DNA of 64,000 bases from Rostratula benghalensis (lineage: Eukaryota > Chordata > Aves > Charadriiformes > Rostratulidae). The stretch's first letter is position 1. Every line of letters begins with the position of its first letter. The notes beneath the pieces are model-generated. The model did not search any database and was not told where the DNA came from. It worked only from the letters and a program-made list of their open reading frames with translations. The stretch lies in contig VXAI01000021.1 in NCBI GenBank assembly GCA_013399305.1, positions 2,129,464-2,193,463 of the forward strand. The letters run 5' to 3'. Both the position numbers and the translations under genes were made by a program. This document shows, in pieces, positions 47,497 through 60,180 of this stretch.

Positions 47497-50400
47497 CCCA
47501 ACAAAAAAGAAGGTGTAACCATTGAAGACCTCAGTTAACCAGGCACAGCCTACTTTGCAAAAAAATAGTGCTGGAATTACACCAGAACAAGTACATTTTT
47601 ATTGGTATTGAACTCCAAGCCTATTATTAGAAGTGGTTGATCCTGAAAGGAGACTAAAAGAACACTAGAATTTAGAAAACACAATTCATGTAGCACAAAA
47701 GCCATGAGCTGTCAAGTCTCTTAAATAAAAATTTGGCTATAAGTAGGTGATTGTAATATGTGCATCCTCAAGAAGACATCAGAATTCCCATATCTGCTTT
47801 CATTGGAGAAAAATAATTAGAGGAAACATAATTTAATTACTGAAAAGGACCCTACCAATTTACCATCATTCATTTTATTTCACCCTCAGTTTGAGACATT
47901 TCTAAGGACATAAAGTTCCTGCAGAATCAGTGAAAACAACTGAGCATGATCACAAATGGAAGAAAACACTAAACTCCCTTATTAACACAATACAATTTTG
48001 CTTATGTAAATTTGATGCCAGCCAGAGGCACCCATTTTTTCCCTTCACACTGGTTTTCATAACATCACATTTTGATGTTTAAAAAGTACACTGAAATGAT
48101 GGCATGCCTAATATTGTAATAAAACCACTGGCAAGGCTGAGTCAATCTCTTTCGATGGTTCTACGCTGCTACCTTCTGCCGTGCCGAAACTACTAACACG
48201 CATTTCTTTCCCCTGCATCCCAGACAGTAATGGTGGAAGCCCTTCTCCTTCTCAGGGGCTTCTCAGCCCTTCTCCAAAGCTACATGTTGGTCTCAGAGAG
48301 AGGTCATTTGCCCCAAAACCCTGCCAGCACAGAAAACTGGTCCCTTTTCCAATTAGGGCTATTCTTCCAGTTTCAGATGTTGCTTGTGGTGGAGGCATCT
48401 TCTGTTTTCAGCTGGACACTATTTACCACTCTAGCATCCTCTCTGCCCTTTCCTCTTCAAAACATATTGGCTACCTTGCACTAAGAAAAGTAGCAGAGCA
48501 AGCTTAGACAAATAAAGACAGAGATGTGATCCCTCTTACTACATATTCAGACAGTATCTAACAAGTCATCTGGCTTTGAGCTAATACAGACTACAGCCAG
48601 ATGAAGCTAACTAAATGAACTCTTGCAATTTCCCCTTGTATTGGGACATCTTTGGCAAAATGAAGTTCAAAATTTCAAGGGAATGCCCTGGGAATCAGTT
48701 GACCGAGCCATTTTGAGCATGAGGAAACCCTGGGAAGGTCAGGCAGCGTGAAGCAGCAACCTCCATTTATCTGCAAGACTATTACATTGCAAGAAAAACA
48801 AGCACTAGGGGGAGACAACAAGAAACTGTCACAGCCTGTAGTATCACAGGTGGTCCCATGCTTTGGTGCTTATGTAGGCTGGCCTGTCCCAAAATGAAGC
48901 TGCACTTTTCTCTGGCTGCTGGAGCCTGTTGCCTGGTCCTTTAGAGCATCCTCCTGTCTCACGACACAACATAATGCTCCCAAGCCAACCCCTCTGGCTG
49001 GGCACCCACCAGCCCTTTGCATGGCGTTCTCCTTATTTCCAGGGACAGAGCCGGTAGAAGCTGTAATCTGCAAGTGAGGACTAGAAAGCAGATACGTGGA
49101 AACAGACTTACCAGTGGTGATCTATTCATGTGTGTATATGAAAATAAACAAGGAAGCTTACTGAAAATGCTCTCACTTAACAGAAACCAAGTGTACAAGA
49201 GGAAATTGTGAAAGAAAGTTCAGTCTAAACTCCACCACAATGGAGAATGCAACAGCAAAAGTCACCGACATTCCTGTGAGAAGACACACCTCTTCACAGA
49301 GGTATGCAGAGTCACCTATCTTACCACCCATATACCAAGACGTCCTAAAATCATGAATGATTCATCTCAATACACTTGATAATTTTTTTTTTAAATATCC
49401 CAATGAACTAGTAAAGGCAGAGGCCTTTTAATCAGGTGTCTAAACCCATCAAAACACGTGAAGCTGTGATCCCCCAATGACCAGAGACAGGCTGGGCTTG
49501 TTTGCACAAATAACCCCTCTTTAGGGAGCATTCCCATTCAGGTTAGGTTCAAACCAAACCCTTCCAAGCTGGCAGACAAAAAAACCTGTCAAAATAAAGG
49601 AAGCAAGGAATTAATTGAGAATGCACTTAATCACTGAGCCAGCTGTGTTTTAGATACAAACTATAAAATCCTAACAAGGAAAAGCTCCCAGGCACTCAAG
49701 TCCCTCCTCTCACCTGGGCTGTGACAGCAGAGAGGGCTCCAGCACCTTCAGGCTCAGACAATACCCATTCACAGAGCCAGGACCAGATGACACCCTCACC
49801 CTTTCTTACACACCCACAGCCTCCAAAATGGATACGCTAAGAGACTGCTTCTACTTACCAGGCTGCAACAGAGACTGTGATTACAATGAAGTTTCCTACC
49901 CAATGTTCAAGTCTTTATTTGATGATTTTGCAGTCTCTGAAGCAGAAATTTCTTACCTTCGATGGGGAAAATAAGGGTGAAGTTCACACAAATTACTCCT
50001 TATACTTGTTCCCTGGCCCATATGTTGCACAGTAAACAAGAAAACAGTATGTAGATGCTATTCTCTGCATACCACAAAACCAAATCAACCAACCAACCAA
50101 AAAACCATTAAGTCTTTCCAATAAACAAAACACCCAACCCAACATTTAAAAAAAACCAACCACATTCTCAAGGCTAAAGTAGAACCCCAGATGCAGTATC
50201 CAACAAAAACTTAGCATGTATTAGGAACTTACCAATGAAATACTAGATATTTCTTTCACTCATTTAGTTTGGCTAAAATTGTACAACACAACAAGAAAAG
50301 TCAGTAGCGTACCAAACAAGCAGGAGGTACAAGAACAGGAAAAAGAAACCAAGAACAGGCAGATGTGCAGCACTGGAGAGAAAAGGATTTCTAGACAGTG

Positions 50401-53400
50401 GCTAGGAGAGCTTAAAGGTAATCCTTGCAGTGGTCCCTTCTCCCTCCCCGAAGACGGCCCCGAGTCAAACAATATTACTAACACATACTAACTGGGTTTG
50501 GGGCACTATGCAGAGCCAACATCAGTTAGACCCCGCAGGTCTGATACCACAGCAGACTCCAACATCATTCCTTCCTCTGTTTATAGCTGTAGGTACCATG
50601 TCCTCTATTCTGTTAAAAAAAAAATACCTGTGCAGTTAAAAGCACAGGCTTTCATACATGGTCCCGGGTGTCTCAGATAAATCACAGAGGCAAAAGAGCG
50701 ACGGCTGGACTGAGTGGTTTCTAATACCAAGGGATTCTTCCAATTGTCTAGTGATTGTAGGAAAACAACCTTAACAACATTCTGTGATGCGCCAAATACC
50801 AACAACATCTACAGCAAGATAAGGACATCACTCTGTGTTCCACTGCCTTTCCCACAGAATGGCCATGAATGGCATAGAAGGTAACTAAATGAGGTTTATC
50901 AATACAGTTCTGGTCGGCCCATATGTATGTGTCCATTCTTTGGTGGATTACAGAAATACCTTTCCCACTTAATCTTGGATTTTCTCCTGGAATTTTGGAT
51001 TAATAGCCCCAGGAGGCCTGTTTATGTGCAGATACATTTGGGAACAGCTGGAAAACACTTAGAGAAAAGCCTTGATGCAGCCTTCCAGAGCAGTGCATCT
51101 GTTTTGTTCTTCTCTTCCTGCACATGCCTGATGACTCTTTCCCTCTCCCACATTACTTTCTAACGTTTCATATCAGCACATGCTCACCTACACTTAGTTG
51201 TCTTTCCCCCCCACAATTAAAGTCCTCCCCTGCACAGTCATCTCCTGCTGAAAATTAGTTTCCTACTGATGGCTCCATTTAAGGCAAGGTGCTCTTTCAC
51301 TCTCCCCTTACTATATGGCCACAGACCCTTCTCTGCTAGAGAAAATTCTGCTAGCTCCTCCCACAGTTCCAGCAACCTTTTATGATGTTCAAGGTACTAT
51401 TTGCATTCAAATTTTGGAGTCTAACTAAAAGCATTCACATCAGGTTAACAACCAGATGTGCAGCCACTGACTACTTAAATAACTTTTCTCTCCTTTGCTC
51501 ATATTGGGAATCTCCTTTCAAACAAACAAGCAGAAAAATCCAAATAAATTACATGGGACACGCTTTGTACCTACCAACACCAAATTCCCAGTTCCCAACC
51601 GCTCTCTAAAATTGTTGAAATGCTCACTCTATGATACACTGTAATTCTAGTAAGAAGAAGGAAATACATAAATTAAAATTATGTGGATTGTGCCCTATAC
51701 AATAAGCAACCAAAGATTTTTAGCAGTAGCAATTTCTCTCTCATATTTAGAAACTCCAACCAAAAAAATTTACATGCCATGAAAATCCTCAACAAAGACT
51801 TGCATGTAGCTCACATAATTGAGGAAGTACTAATAATAGCGTGGCTGTTTGCACAGACAACATTTCCACTGTGGGCCTGAATTCTGATCTTGAACACGCA
51901 GAAGAAGATATTTTGTTGTGTGTTGCTGGCTGCAGACTAAAATCCAAGTACTGGAAACCATGTGAGTATGCTGCAATGTGCAGTCAGCCTATGCAGCTAA
52001 GGAAGCGCCACGCACATCCATGCTACACTGAAAACAAAGCATCTATTGAGTACTGCAGAAGGTGTTCCTGTTGTGTGTTCTCCTACTGAACATAAAGAAG
52101 CACGTGAAGTTAACCTGTGTTGCAGTTTTAAACAGAAATTAAGGCCTTTGCATTTCAACATCAGCTGCTAGTCACTACAGAAAAATAACTTGTCCTGACA
52201 GATGAGAATTTTATTTCTAAGCTCCTCTGACACAAGCAAACCACAGCCACAGCTTCCCTTTTGGGTCTACACTGCATAAATTCAGGCCTGTTCAGGTCTC
52301 CACATCAGTGCTGCCCGTAGCTGTGCTTCTGATGGTGGTTATTAAAGGGTTTACCCCAGAAGCATATTTACAAGAGCATTAAGAGTACCTCACATTTCTC
52401 AAGCTTTATTCTTTTTAAAGGTGCTAAATAAACTGTATGTAGATCTATGCCATGAAGTATTTGTAAAGTATTTTTTGTTAAATGGTACTTACATTTAACT
52501 TTTTATTTTCTTTCATGTGCTAAAGATTACCCAGAATAATTTTGCAAACTAAAATTTAGAGTACCATACAAGAGAAGAATCAACAAGGGTTATTAACGAT
52601 GACCAATATATAGCAGAAATTAATTGACATGCAACATACACACATGGCAAGCCCACATTTGAGAAACGATGGTGCTTCATTTAAATCCTCAGTTGGAAAT
52701 TCAGATCAGTAATTAAGTCATAATCCTGTACAATTGACTCACACACTATCAGCAGGAATTCTGTACATGGAGTAAGCTGTAAGAACAAGCTACTTGGTCC
52801 ACATAAAAGGCATTCATAACTCTAAGCACCAAAACAAGCACACAAACACTGGAGCTTAAAAGGCCATTGCTCTTAAGTAGTAGATGTTATTTTGTCGTAT
52901 CACTGATATGATCATTTCCAAGTTACTAGCTCTCATAAAAAACACAGAGCAAGATTTGTTTTTTAACAACCCCAACCTTGCCCACTATATTCTAATTCAT
53001 TAAAAATAAGGAAGATGCTTATCCTTGAGTAAAAGATGCCACAGAAAGATCATATGCCGGTCACACCACCCAGGAGCTGCCATGACACAACCATTCCACA
53101 GCTTGGGATGCTTTCCAGCCCTTGAGTGTGCTTGGGCCAACAATGCTGTCTGTGTTTAGAGCACTGTCCCCTTACCAACCCCAAAGCCATCTGAAAGGCA
53201 AGATGGAAACTAGATCCATCTGAGGGCTGCTTCCACCCAGCTCTCTGCCTTTCTTCTCATGGGCTGGCAGGGAGACTATAGACGAGGGGCAATACCTCTT
53301 ACTGGCAACGCACACAAAGTCCAGCTCATGCCACATGCCTAACAGTCTTGCCACTTACTGTCATCTTCTTATACCAGCTAAACACCTCACCAGGAAGTCC

Positions 53401-55733
53401 TAGTCCATGTCCCTGTATCTGCATACATGCCACACCACAAATGACACTGGCCAAATTATTAGACATCTGCCTTAACTCGTGCAAAGAGCCCACCACAAAG
53501 AGCAAAACTGTTACCTATCAGAGACTGATTTTTAGAGGGCAAGACCAGGTGAACACTACTTGGAACAAGTAACAAGACTACTGTGCTTAGAGCTAGAGTT
53601 CCCTCCACACAAGGCGTTACTCTGCATCCTTATTGCTGGCATTAATGGGCAATATAAACACATATAAGCATTATCCTCCGTACCTGCCATAAGTGGCCAC
53701 ACTGAAATTTAGTGAGAACTTGGTTTATGTCTTACTCCTCTAAGGAAAAAGCTCCTAAGAGGCCTTTCCCTCCACCTTTCTCTCTAGATCAAACAAATGT
53801 TCCTAATGTTCAAAATTCCACAAGGTGCTGACCAGATTAAGAGATTTGGTGAATGGAGACTTCCTTGCGCTGGCATTCACGTTCACAGGTACACTTAAAG
53901 TCACAACTGACACTGTCAAACACACATCATAGTCTTCCAAATTTTCAGACCCACCTAAAATTATGAGCCACACCAAAATCTGCAGATCTGACCTGCGTCC
54001 TGTAGCACATTGATGGGAGCTCTGATACTATCAGAGGATGACAGAACCTACTTGAGGGTCCCGCAGGGAATCAGTCAGGTGTGCAAGTGGGCCCAAGATG
54101 AATACATAAATATAACTCATGTAACAAGGAGAGGATCCAAATTTTTTTATTTATTATTTATCATACTAGACACCAATTAAGAGTCAAATTTCGAGGACAA
54201 GGAGGTTGTTAAATCACAAGATTTCATACCCAGCTTGAGAAGAAAGTCTACAAACAATAGAGGTGTTGACCAGCAGATCCTCACACAAAGGCTTCTCTAC
54301 TTCAAGGAAGAGAAGTCAATGCAAGCCAACTGCCCACACAAGAGTCCTGTTGCCTGGGTGAGTCTGCAAGGCTATACTCAGGGACAATCCAAGTCTGCCC
54401 TGAGCTTCTCCGAAATGCTGGAGTATTTTGATTCCCAAGTCAGTCCTATTCAGTAGAGATTTTTAAACCTAGGCTTGATACAAGAGCAGAAATGAAATGA
54501 CAAAACACTGCAAGGTATATTCCAAGCTAAATGAAACAGAAAATGAGGAGGAAGTAAAGGTTTACAATAGCTACCAGCTGTTATCACAGCCTAGTATCAA
54601 TGTAAGATAAGGAAACAACAGTTAAAAATCTAAAGTAATAGTACAGTTCTGCTCTGCAGCCCTGAGGGTGGGACTGAACCATAGACCAGGCAGAACTGTC
54701 ATCACAGATTACTAAGCACCTTGGTCCCTACCAATACACATTCGTCCTTCCTGCTTTGGTAGCAAAAACCGTTGAGGCAGAGAGGCCAAGGTGATACATC
54801 TGGAAAGAAAAGTTCAGCAAGCTCCAAAACATTAGAGTTCACAGCAGTCATGAAGCTCTCCTACGGGAACGCTAGGAAGCTATCAGCTGGGAGAAGAATG
54901 GGGTGAAAGTCTATGCCAGCATATGCTGACTGTGTCACCTGGCAAACAATTTTGAGTTACATCACTGAAAGGTGTTCTTGGAAGAATATCCTGCAATGCA
55001 CTTGGGGCGCAGAGGAAGGCTTAAAACACAAGTGTGCTGGCAGAGGCCTCCCGTTGACCTGCAGCCCTACGCCACCAGGTACGCTCTCTCTGCACCACTT
55101 TGGGATTTTCCCATGAAAACTCCACACCGCTCCTGAAGGCTGTAACCCAGTGGGCGATGTGCACTACCAGCACGGGTGATGTGCAAATAACGTATTACTA
55201 ATTAACCCGCAGCGACACGACGAGGGCAGGCTACAATACACAGTGGGGAGACAGGAGCCGTCCCTGCTCTACCTAAGGCAGCTTTTACCGAGGTAAACAA
55301 CGGCGGCAGCCTCATGCCCCGAAAGGAGACACGCAGCTGTACCACAGGGTCGTACGCCCACCACATCCCCGCCGGTACCGGCCAGCGATAGCCCCCCACG
55401 CGGCGGCCAGGCGGAACTCGGACCCCCCGAAGAGCAGGCTGAGAGAGCCGGTGGAGGCCGAGGCCCCGGGGATCCCGCCCCAGCTGAGCGCCGCCTCCGT
55501 CGGGCCACGCCGCTGCCCCCCTCAGCCTCCGTTCCCTCCGCGGGCGGCACCGCTGCGGGACAAAGCCCGAGCGCCGGCCGCACACCTGCCCTGCCGGCCG
55601 CACGCCTCCCCGCGGAGCGGAGGGGGCCACCACCGCCTGGGCAGCTCCCGGCGGGGGCAGGTGCGGTGGCCGGCGGCCGCGACGGACCCCCCACCTCCCG
55701 CGCCCGGCTCCGTCCCCCGCGCCCCTGTCTCAC

Positions 55734-55808
55734 CTCGGCCGGCAGCAGCAGCAGCAGCGGCGGCAGTAGCAGACAGGGCAGGGGTAGGGGCAGCAGCAGC
55801 CGCCTCAT
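55734..55808 (-). CDS. PTPRJ: Exon 1: start codon and signal peptide
   Basis: This coding part of exon 1 has 25 codons and ends at a strong donor (GAG|GTGAGA). The start ATG at 55808 sits in an optimal Kozak context (GCCACCATGA). It encodes MRR, a hydrophobic core made of Leu and Pro with one Cys (residues 4-23), and Ala-Glu at the junction, which is a type I signal peptide. The core is largely written with CTG codons. The placement in a CpG island followed by a very long first intron fits vertebrate PTPRJ. It leaves in phase 0, so it cannot join the 5450-5617 exon directly. A weaker donor (GCAG|GTGTGC, exon end 55586) would extend the exon to 74 codons and leave in phase 1. Linking this exon to the FN3 exons is inference from strand, spacing and protein type. 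Confidence 0.68.
55742..55805. repeat. CAG/CTG-rich trinucleotide tract inside the signal peptide
   Basis: On the plus strand GCAGCAGCAGCAGCAGCGGCGGCAG and, after a spacer, GGCAGCAGCAGCCGCC. On the coding strand these are CTG leucine codons with CCG proline codons. Unit gain or loss would lengthen or shorten the hydrophobic core without changing frame. Confidence 0.75.
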
Positions 55809-56167
55809 GGTGGCGGAGAGCGATCCCCGCTGCGCGCACGGCCGCTCAGCCCGACGCCGCCTCCCCCGGAGACATGGCCGGGCTGCGCGCCCCGCACCGC
55901 CCGGCGTCCCACCCCTTCGCCGCCCTCACAGGCGGCGGCGGCGCCGGCGCCTCGCCCTCCCGCCGCTCCCTCTAGCGCTCCCTGACTGGAAAGGCGGGTG
56001 GCTGCAGCCGCCGCCGCGGGGAAGCCCTGAGAGGGGCGGAGTGCGGGGACGAGCGGGACAGCCGGGCTGTTCACCTCCCTCCGCCACGGCGTAAACGTCC
56101 GTCTTGCAGCGGGCGGGGGGGGCTGCGGTTGGCGCTTCCTCTTCTTCACCCCCCTCCCTGCCGCCAT
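55805..56167 (-). other. Long upstream open frame overlapping the main start as ATGA
   Basis: From ATGGCGGC at 56167 a frame of 120 codons runs to a TGA at 55807-55805, which overlaps the main ATG as ATGA. It is Arg/Gly/Ala/Pro-rich, as expected from CpG-island sequence, and shows no domain. It would act as an upstream ORF only if transcription starts above 56167. I do not call it a protein-coding gene. Confidence 0.3.
55846..55875 (-). promoter_or_regulatory. Short upstream ORF in the 5' UTR
   Basis: An ATG at 55875 with G at -3 opens a nine-codon frame, MSPGEAASG, which stops 37 bases before the main ATG. It lies within any 5' UTR starting above 55875. Such uORFs usually lower translation of the main frame, and translational damping at the 5' end has been described for mammalian PTPRJ. 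Whether the transcript includes it depends on the true start site. Confidence 0.5.
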
Positions 56168-56475
56168 CTGACATCTCCCCGCGCCGTGCCGAGCGAGGAA
56201 GTGGCTCCCTCCAAAAGTTTCCCGGGCGCCCTGCGCATCCCCGGAGGAAGCGGCGCCGTGGGAGTTGTCCTGCCGCCCGCCCCGGCCTGGGGTCGGTGCT
56301 GGGGGCCGGGGGATACGCAGAAGGGTCGGTGGTAAAGCGAAGGTAGCTCAGCCCGGCCTCGGGGGCCTCTACCGCCCTCCCCGCCGCCGGCCGCAGCGCT
56401 GCATGGCCCCTAGAGGCCCCGGCGGGTGTAAGGGGCTGCAGAGGCCGAAGGAGGCGATCGTGGTTTCGCCACAGA

Positions 56476-58660
56476 GAGGAGCAGCTCCGCTTATTGCGCC
56501 ATTCTTCACCCCCAAGCAGTGTCTCCCTCCACCCCCACCCCTCAAAAAAATAATCTTGTCCCTTTCCAGGCTCTGGGTTTGGACATGCTTTATCCATGCC
56601 ATCAAAAAAGACATGACATCATCAAATGCAATCACTTTTATAACCTTAGCTTACTTTCCAGGCTTAATGCACTGTTCCACACATCATACATCTTGTGTAC
56701 GAGAAAGGGAGAGATGGGGTCAGTTTACACAGCATATCGTTAATTATGGGAACACTGGCAGTCTTCATTTTCTCGAAAGTTTTGAGCTCACATGTTTGTA
56801 ATTTCCCTGTCTTTCCTGAGCCTTCAAAACACACGCAATAGCATTATGCAAGCAACTGTTCCCACAGGAGTTCCTGGGGAGACTCACAAGAGTAAGGGCA
56901 CGTGTGTACCGTACTGTTTGGGAGGCTGAGACTCTAGCTCTGAGTTGGAGCTAGGTTAACAGTGTTACCCCTTCACATCACTAACATTTGTAGGAAATAG
57001 GTAATTAGTTCAGAAAAGCACTTTAATATTGTTCCAGTGCATCCAAATAAGAAAATAAGCACTATGCAAAAAACATTAATAAACCCACCTTTTCTACACT
57101 TTCCATTCAGTGAAAGCACGTAAGAATTGTTTTCCAGCTGAAGACTCCTCCTGGTAAACCACACACCTCCCAAAATTTTCACTGGCTGCATAAAGTTGTT
57201 ATATTCAGATAACTTTAGCAGATCAAACCCTACCATTTTGAAACTGCAGCTCTGACTTAAAAAAAAAAATAAATCCTTGTTGCAACTCCCCATGCATGAA
57301 CAGAGCCCCACTGGGTCTGAGTTGCCAAACTGAAGCTTCTGGCCAGGCTGAGTTTCGCTGGCATCTAAAATGCAATCAACCACCTTCATAGTAGCAGATG
57401 AGGGCTACACTGCACAGCTGCACTTGAGCAATCATCCTTGGCCATCCTTAGCTCCAGCTTAGTGAGAACAACATGGCTATTTTAATTGCATGCTTTTCCA
57501 GTATGACAACCTAGTAACTAATCCAGTTATCCCTGAAATTCAGTGGGAATCTATCCTCTGATTTAAGCAATAATGGCAGCCAGCCATTATTTACTGAGGG
57601 AGTAAATTAAAAAAAAAAAAAAAGGCAAAAAAAAAAAAAGCATTGAGCCAGCAAAAAGTGGGATTCTGACCTATTCAAATTTGTAATATTTGCAAGTATC
57701 TTCAAGCTGATGTTGCCATCTCAAGACTCTACATGTCCCTGGACTCTCAAGTTCACTCAATCTTCTCTTACCCAACTTAGAAGCAAAGGGACATTGTATT
57801 TCTTAAGCTATGTTAAGTCCTTGCTCCAGAGAGCAACCGGGCAGCTACATCATGATTACAGGAAGCTAAACTGCTAGGGAAGCCAATAGCTAGTGGGGCT
57901 GTTCACATACAACCTACATAGTATCTGCAATTAATTACTTTCTCATGTAACATTTGTGGCTGAATCCTCACAACTGCTTGTACATCCAGTACCTGAACCA
58001 GGAGACCTATGAAATTCTAGGAGACAGTTTCATTTCTGGAGCATCTGAAAGAGTAGAGGACTGTAGAGATATCTAAGCAGAGTATTTCCAGGGCTGTACT
58101 ATAAAAATTACCTGTATGCATAATTTTAATTTTAACCATAACTAGTGTCAGCCATCAGTAGGATTTCTGATACAGGATGTTAAACTGGCACAAAGAGAGC
58201 ACAGGAGGCTTGTTACTGTTTTAGGATACATCTCTGACTGATTGTTACCAAACCTCAAAGGAAAGATTAACTCCCTCCGGCAGCCATTTCTGGGGTGTGG
58301 GAAATACGTGACCAGGGACATAGCTCTGGTTGCACTGAAGGAGTGAGCTACCAAGATTCATAGACATTTGAACAGGCTCAGATACGCTAAAGATGGCCAC
58401 CAAAAGAAAAAAATAAAGTGCCAAGAAACACAAGGCACGAAAAGCGTAATCATTTTGTAATGTAAGACAGAAGTGTGATTTCCATCTGATTCACCGGAAA
58501 AATAAAACTGGTAGCAATCAAACATATTTTTTTTTGTACTTATAGACTCCAATTAAATGTTTATCTCCTCCAGATTGTTTAAAAATCGGGGAGGAATGTT
58601 CCAAAATAGCTTTCCTGATTAGATTTTGAGAGCTCTGTGGAGAAAGAATCACACATGTAC
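56476..58660. other. Upstream flank, no gene recognised
   Basis: AT-rich sequence above the CpG island. A minus-strand frame of 138 codons (56973-57389) has a hydrophobic stretch but no family resemblance. Two A-rich runs lie at 57609-57639. Nothing else was recognised. Confidence 0.5.
57609..57639. repeat. Two adjacent poly(A) runs
   Basis: A-runs of about 15 and 13 bases separated by GGC. Low-complexity sequence. Confidence 0.88.
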
Positions 58661-58786
58661 CTGATTGCTTCCTTGGATCAATGCCTCTGCTCTTTATAGC
58701 ATGCTCTGGTTGATTGCTAGCCATGCAGACCTCGGGGATGGCAGGCAGGGAGCTGTGATTCATGACAGAATCAGAGACTTCACATG
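58661..58786 (-). other. Candidate exon upstream of the CpG island, unassigned
   Basis: On the minus strand a long pyrimidine tract and acceptor (TTTTCCATTTTCAG|CA) are followed by a 126-bp open block and a usable donor (AATCAG|GTACAT). It is phase 1 at both ends and encodes about 41 residues beginning CEVSDSVMNHSSLPAIP, with two cysteines and one N-glycosylation sequon. I cannot assign it. It could be an exon of an alternative upstream transcript of the same gene, part of an unrecognised gene, or chance. The good acceptor, divisibility by three and matching phases argue for a check. Confidence 0.25.
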
Positions 58787-59724
58787 CTGAAAATGGAAAA
58801 GAGAAATTAAAAGCCAAATTTTTAAAAGTCTTCCAGGTGTTAATTGTTCAGCAGCAATAACCATCACAACACAAATAATTTCCTAAGAATTAGAGGCTCA
58901 CGGTTGCCTTCTAGGCCACAGGCTCTTCACAGCTTGTTAGTAATCTGCTGGAAATTTCCTGAATCATAACTGGTGTCACCTAATTGTTTCTATAGGTAAG
59001 TTTTCTTCATTCTACAGGCTTCTATTAAAGCTATATGTGTGACAGGATTATAAAACTGGGTAGGTGTTGCTCCTGGGCTAAAGCTGCTACTATACTTTCA
59101 TCTGAAAGTTAATTTGTGCATCTGAGTCATAAAACCTCTTCAAAAGGAAGCATCAGAGAGAAGTGTTTCCTTATCCTTATAATCAAGTTTTTGAACAGGA
59201 GACCGAAGTTTGAAAGTCACCTTAGGCACCTGCACACAAATCCTGGAAGAATGTGCAGGCAGATTACTTCTGGGTGCTCTGGTTTATACAGTAAGGTATA
59301 CTACAACACTCCGGGCAGAGGGAAAGGGGAGACTGCAACGCAAAGCTGTCCAATTTGGACCGGTTGCCCTGGCTGATAATATTTGCCTTTCATCACCAAG
59401 ACTGGCAATTAAATATGGTTAAAAAAAACCAAAAAACAATAAAATCAGTGTGGCTATATTTAACTGCATACCACGGCCAGCCTTGATCACAATAGCATGT
59501 TCTCATTAGTTATTCACAGTTTCATTCATCAGCTCAATGTGCAGCCTCAGCCAAAAGAGGCATCAAATTGTTGAGCATCATTAGAAAGGGTGTTGAGAAC
59601 AATGCAGAGAGCATCATTTTGCTAATGAGTAAAACCCAGGTGCACCCACATCCTGACTAATGCGTGCCACTGCTGTCAGCATTGCATGAAGGACACGATG
59701 GATGTCCTTCTTGTGTGGACAACT

Positions 59725-60180
59725 CCCTGTCTTACCAGGGGAGACTTAAAAAGCTGAGACTTTTCAATTGAGAAGAGAAGGCTACCTGGCAATAAGATAA
59801 ATGAAAAATTCTACCTAGAACTAGGGATCACTAAACACTAACAAGAGTTTGGTTTAACAGCTACAATAAAGTGCTTGCTTACATAGCATGCAATGAACTT
59901 GTGGAATATGTAGTTGCAGCCAGTTTTAAAGGCAAATATTATGAGCAGTTCCAAAAAGAAGGTAGACAAACTCATGGACAACATGTCCTTTGACAGGGAA
60001 AAGGTGGAGTAACATCCCTAATTGATTACTGTGGATGCTGGGAATGGACCTCAGATAGCAGTCAAGTTTGTTTGCTCTTCCTAAACAGAATCCCCTAATG
60101 CCACTGCTAGAGACAGGATACTGGGCTGGATGGATTTGGTCTGACCACATAGGGCATTTCTTAGCTGCTTCCAGTAGCAG
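59725..60180 (+). mobile_element. Old L3/CR1-like LINE 3' region
   Basis: Plus-strand sequence carries the diagnostic tail of ancient L3/CR1-type elements: GGATACTGGGCTGGATGG, then TTTGGTCTGACC and GGGCATTTCTTAG. Upstream are degenerate AGGGGAGACTTAAAAAGCTG and a diverged segment near 59930-59980. The copy is much more decayed than the CR1 tails elsewhere. Boundaries are approximate. Confidence 0.7.

Larger units (their letters stand above)
34174..55733 (-). other. Long intron, promoter-proximal part (21.6 kb)
   Basis: This is unique AT-rich sequence with remarkably few recognisable transposons. I found only microsatellites, homopolymers and low-complexity tracts (listed). Open frames up to 176 codons (for example 42171-42701 minus) show no domain, repeat or splice signal. 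About 41930-42170 reads like an old dispersed repeat, but I cannot name a family. G+C rises towards the CpG island from about 55000. Confidence 0.6.
55195..56475. promoter_or_regulatory. CpG island promoter of the PTPRJ-like gene
   Basis: CpG-dense, very G+C-rich sequence starts abruptly near 55195 and ends near 56475, between AT-rich flanks. It contains exon 1 and the presumed transcription start. There is no TATA box at a plausible distance. Visible elements are GC boxes (GGGGCGG at 56033-56039, GGGCGGGG at 56111-56118) and a YY1-like ATGGCGGC on the minus strand (56167-56160). YY1 sites of this orientation often lie just inside the transcription start, which would put it near 56180-56200. 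About 270 bp of island extends beyond that, so divergent transcription is possible, but no plus-strand gene was recognised. Confidence 0.8.

Noticed and set aside
55202..56801. Long frames (up to 223 codons) on both strands of the CpG island
   Set aside because: Gly/Arg/Ala/Pro-rich translations typical of CpG-island DNA; only the short signal peptide segment with a Kozak start and splice donor is supported.
56973..57389. 138-codon minus-strand frame with a hydrophobic stretch and possible splice sites
   Set aside because: No family resemblance, phases at the possible sites do not match, and the AT-rich composition makes such a frame possible by chance.
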